Source: Opitutaceae bacterium (GTDB lineage Bacteria; Verrucomicrobiota; Verrucomicrobiia; Opitutales; Opitutaceae). Taken from it: a stretch of DNA of 64,000 nucleotides. The DNA lies in contig JAWLBB010000003.1 in the NCBI GenBank assembly GCA_041395105.1, forward strand, positions 248,001-312,000, read 5' to 3'. The position numbers and the translations under genes were made by a program. Below, piece by piece: positions 61,458 through 64,000 of the stretch (position 1 is its first letter; every line of letters starts with the position of its first letter). The notes under the pieces were generated by a model. That model was not told where the DNA came from and did no database searches. It saw only the letters and a list, made by a program, of their open reading frames with translations.

Positions 61458-63140
61458 TCAATTGCGGGAATTGATTGCTGCCGCCTCCGCCCTCTTGTAC
61501 TGATCCCGGAAATGATTGGAAAGGCGCTTCGCCAGGCGGATTTCCTCCAGGGGATCCGCCGAGCGCAAGGCGGCCTTTATTGAGGAATTGGTTGTCTCGT
61601 AGTCGACCTCGGACAGGTCGGTGAAGATCGCGACTGCTCCGGGTGGCCGACCGTTATCCAGGATGGCCTTCCATGCCCGGATCATTTCATGGTGGGTGTC
61701 GAGGCAGACCACCCGCATGACGAAAGCCATTTCCCGAAACAGGTGCCCCGTCCACGAAGCGTGATAAATGAAGTCGTTCTCCGGACCGTAGGGCTCAACC
61801 TCCGGATCCGACATGAAGGTACTCGCCTCAGCCGTATACGCGTCCCGCCGCACCGGCAGGCGTCGCAGGGCGAACTGTTGCGGACCGCCGGGCGTGCCAA
61901 CCCGATAGTTCCAGAGCTTCTGGCCCTCCAGTGACAGGACAAACTCAATGAACGACTCAGCCACTTCCCGATTGGGGGCACCCCGGAGGAGTCCGATCGG
62001 ATCAACGGAGAAAACGGATCCGCCCGGGGGAGTCAGGTATTGCACCCGCGGCCTGCCCTCGCGGCGGGAGACGGCCTCGGCCTGGTAGCGACCATAGAAA
62101 TCGATGCACATCCCGGCTGCCGAGTCCCCCTGAAAGACATCGATGGGTGGCTTCTGGGACGAATCCGTGAAATACCGGGCATTGGCTCCGAGGTTCTGCA
62201 GGAGCTGGAATCCCCGGACCCATCCTTCCCGCACAGCCTGCGCCTCGACCGCATCGCCAGTCTCTCCTCCGGCCTGAAGCTCAACCAGACGCTCCTGCAT
62301 GGCCTCCTGCAGCACCATCTCAAAAGCCTTGTTGATGGAACTGCTCTTGGTCGGATCCGCCAGGGCGAGTTCCCCGAAGAGCCGGTCATCGGCCAGGTCC
62401 GACCAACGGGTCGGCGCCGCCTCGATCCCGAGCCGAGCATAGACATCCGCATTGTGAATGATTCCGAAACTGGCAAGAACCGCACCGTGCCACCGACCTT
62501 CAGGATCGGTGTAGGGTTCGCCGTTGTGCGAAAGCGGGATGATCGCTTCGGAAAACCATTCGGGATGCCGTTCCATCAATCCCGACGGTACGAGCCGACC
62601 CGCCGCCGCCTGCCGGATGAAATCGTAACTCCCACCCCCGAAGAAAACATCGAGTCCACAATCCACCTCGGAAGCAAGAAATGCCCGACGGGCGGCTTCT
62701 CCCTCGGAATCGTCCTGCGGCGTGTCGTCGGGAATCACCCTGGAGTTGTCGAACGCAGAGAGGACCTCGTTGTTCCAGGAGCGGCCCATCTCCCGCTCCC
62801 ATAGCAGTCGAAAAGTGGTCTGGTAGCCGCCGGCGAGGTAGCGGGCAATCTCGGCAGTCCCGCCGATGACCCGCCAGTCCACATAAACCGACTTTCCCGT
62901 TCGCTCCTGATACCACTCGCGAAATCCACGCCCGAACTCCGTCCGGATGGCTTCATTGTGCGGGGTGATGATGATGAGGGTTTCGTCCGGGTTGGTCAGG
63001 TGCTCTTTTTCCTTCCGCATGATGAAGGGGACCGCGATCGTCGTGACAAAAGCCACGATGATGACCGCCCGCAGGAGCCATTCTTTCCGATCAGGGTTCA
63101 TCGATGCGTTGATGGCGGAGAGATTCTTGGAGTTGGGCAA
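61458..63140 (-). CDS. ABC transporter substrate-binding protein (Fe3+/polyamine-type), membrane-anchored
   Basis: This is a 560-residue protein, long for a periplasmic binding protein of this group (usually about 340). An uncleaved-looking helix is at about 24-42 ('AVIIVAFVTTIAVPFIM'). The body has extracellular solute-binding family 1-like segments ('LIIITPHNEAIRTEFGRGFREWYQERTG', 'VYARLGIEAAPTRWSDLADDRLFGELALADP', 'SAAGMCIDFYGRYQAEAV', 'GLLRGAPNREVAESFIEFVLSLEGQKLW'). ATG 63140 is the first start; ATG 63101 would remove 13 residues. The ATPase gene is upstream in transcription order, 18 bases away. The permease may be outside the window. Confidence 0.8.
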   Translation of the reverse strand: MPNSKNLSAINASMNPDRKEWLLRAVIIVAFVTTIAVPFIMRKEKEHLTNPDETLIIITPHNEAIRTEFGRGFREWYQERTGKSVYVDWRVIGGTAEIARYLAGGYQTTFRLLWEREMGRSWNNEVLSAFDNSRVIPDDTPQDDSEGEAARRAFLASEVDCGLDVFFGGGSYDFIRQAAAGRLVPSGLMERHPEWFSEAIIPLSHNGEPYTDPEGRWHGAVLASFGIIHNADVYARLGIEAAPTRWSDLADDRLFGELALADPTKSSSINKAFEMVLQEAMQERLVELQAGGETGDAVEAQAVREGWVRGFQLLQNLGANARYFTDSSQKPPIDVFQGDSAAGMCIDFYGRYQAEAVSRREGRPRVQYLTPPGGSVFSVDPIGLLRGAPNREVAESFIEFVLSLEGQKLWNYRVGTPGGPQQFALRRLPVRRDAYTAEASTFMSDPEVEPYGPENDFIYHASWTGHLFREMAFVMRVVCLDTHHEMIRAWKAILDNGRPPGAVAIFTDLSEVDYETTNSSIKAALRSADPLEEIRLAKRLSNHFRDQYKRAEAAAINSRN

Positions 63141-63158
63141 GACCCCGGACGCCGCCCA

Positions 63159-64000
63159 TCAGCGGGTGAGCACGACGACATCCTCGGGCGAAACCATGGC
63201 ATGGAGGTCCTGGTCATGGCCGGATTCCACGAAGCGGGGGTTCAGCTCAAAGACCTTGAGCACACCCGGACCGGCATGGAACTCATATTGGGCGACTTCA
63301 CCGAGGTAGATGGATTCTCCGATCCGGCCGGTGATTGAGTTCGAATCCTTCATCTTCGTGCTCAGTCGAAAGCATTCGGGGCGGATCGAAACGGTAACGG
63401 AGGTTCCGACCGTCGGCTCCGCCTTGGGATCGGCCAGGATCCCGTTGAGCGCTCCAAACGGGGTCTCAACCCGGACGCCCTCGTGGTTACGCCCGACGAG
63501 GCGGCCGTCGATGAAATTGGTTTCACCGATAAAATCCGCCACCGTCCGGGTGTGCGGGCGACCATAGATTTCCCTGGGGGAACCGACCTGAAGGACCACT
63601 CCGTCCTCAAGAACCGCCATCCGGTCGGCAATGGAGAGTGCCTCTTTCTGGTCGTGCGTCACGTAAACCGTGGTCAGCTTGAATTCCTTGCAGACCCGGC
63701 GGATCTCCCCGCGCATCTCGAGCCGGAGTCGGGCGTCAAGATTGGAAAGCGGTTCATCCAGGAGCAGACACCGGGGCCGGATGACCAGAGCCCGTGCCAG
63801 GGCGACCCGCTGTTGCTGACCGCCCGAAAGCTGGTTTGGGCGTCGGTTGGCGTAGGCACTCATCTGCACGGATTCCAACGCCTCCCCCACCCTGCGCTTC
63901 AATTCGGCCTTTTCCACTTTCCGCTCATGGAGCCCGAACGCCACGTTCTCGGCCACGGACATATGGGGCCAGAGGGCGTAGCTCTGGAACATCATCCCGG
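63159..64000 (-). CDS. ABC transporter ATP-binding protein (5' end outside the window)
   Basis: About 280 residues are visible of an importer ATPase of the Fe3+/polyamine/maltose type. Seen: 'MMFQSYALWPHMSVAENVAFGL' (Q-loop), LSGGQQQRVALARAL signature, Walker B 'CLLLDEPLSNLDARL', H-loop 'TVYVTHDQKEALSIAD', and a C-terminal TOBE/regulatory domain ('VSIRPECFRLSTK'). Walker A is beyond the right edge. It pairs with the binding protein 18 bases downstream in the transcript. Confidence 0.93.
   Translation of the reverse strand, partial: GMMFQSYALWPHMSVAENVAFGLHERKVEKAELKRRVGEALESVQMSAYANRRPNQLSGGQQQRVALARALVIRPRCLLLDEPLSNLDARLRLEMRGEIRRVCKEFKLTTVYVTHDQKEALSIADRMAVLEDGVVLQVGSPREIYGRPHTRTVADFIGETNFIDGRLVGRNHEGVRVETPFGALNGILADPKAEPTVGTSVTVSIRPECFRLSTKMKDSNSITGRIGESIYLGEVAQYEFHAGPGVLKVFELNPRFVESGHDQDLHAMVSPEDVVVLTR

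Overview
The window is high-GC DNA from a Gram-negative, heterotrophic bacterium. The gene set points to Verrucomicrobiota, probably an Opitutales relative. This is an inference from several things: lipoproteins and secreted proteins with Ig-like, CARDB and 'ALVEVYE'-type C-terminal modules; an ECF sigma factor of the TIGR02999 type beside a TPR-bearing Ser/Thr kinase; a fused TRAP permease; uroporphyrinogen-decarboxylase-like and pyruvate-formate-lyase-like proteins; and many scattered glycan enzymes without SusC/SusD. There is no rRNA or tRNA gene, CRISPR array, prophage or insertion sequence with a transposase.

0-13.2 kb is mostly housekeeping. It holds a lipoprotein, two nuclease-fold (SNase-like) secreted paralogues, a rhodanese, a double-ACT protein, an ECF sigma/membrane regulator pair, ruvA-dapB-dapA (reverse strand) and a forward run of a pilT/pilU-type ATPase, fabD, lepA and an unusually long lepB. 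13.3-28.6 kb is accessory metabolism: a cation-diffusion exporter, a double alpha/beta-hydrolase whose second half has lost its nucleophile, the TIGR02999 sigma/kinase pair, an MFS carrier, a TRAP transporter (dctP, fused dctQM) divergent from a URO-D-family protein, an alginate-lyase-fold enzyme and a UVR-domain protein.

28.6-37.2 kb has an intact aldo/keto reductase, then two genes broken by several 1-2 base indels: a pyruvate-formate-lyase-like gene and a 3-hydroxyisobutyrate-dehydrogenase-like gene. The first also lacks both catalytic residues of glycyl radical enzymes. Next is a mannosylglucose phosphorylase (GH130) / cellobiose phosphorylase-like (GH94) pair. 38.1-41.0 kb is a compact membrane redox operon with a ferric-reductase-like haem-b protein, a Rieske protein and a membrane-anchored Cys/His-rich protein of unknown function; it is the best candidate for an undescribed system. 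41-49.7 kb has secreted beta-propeller proteins, a GH10 xylanase, an RraA-like aldolase and a GH20-like hexosaminidase.

49.8-50.1 kb holds a 230-bp gene-free element with 36-bp imperfect terminal inverted repeats, which looks like a MITE. It is followed by a 2,629-residue subtilisin-family protein carrying about 19 S-x-D-G-x-x-W repeat motifs. Just downstream is the C-terminal remnant of an aldo/keto reductase, then a polytopic membrane protein and a glycine-zipper lipoprotein. The window ends inside a reverse-strand ABC importer (substrate-binding protein and ATPase).

Several of the frameshifts sit in short G runs, so sequencing or assembly error must be excluded before any of these genes is called dead.
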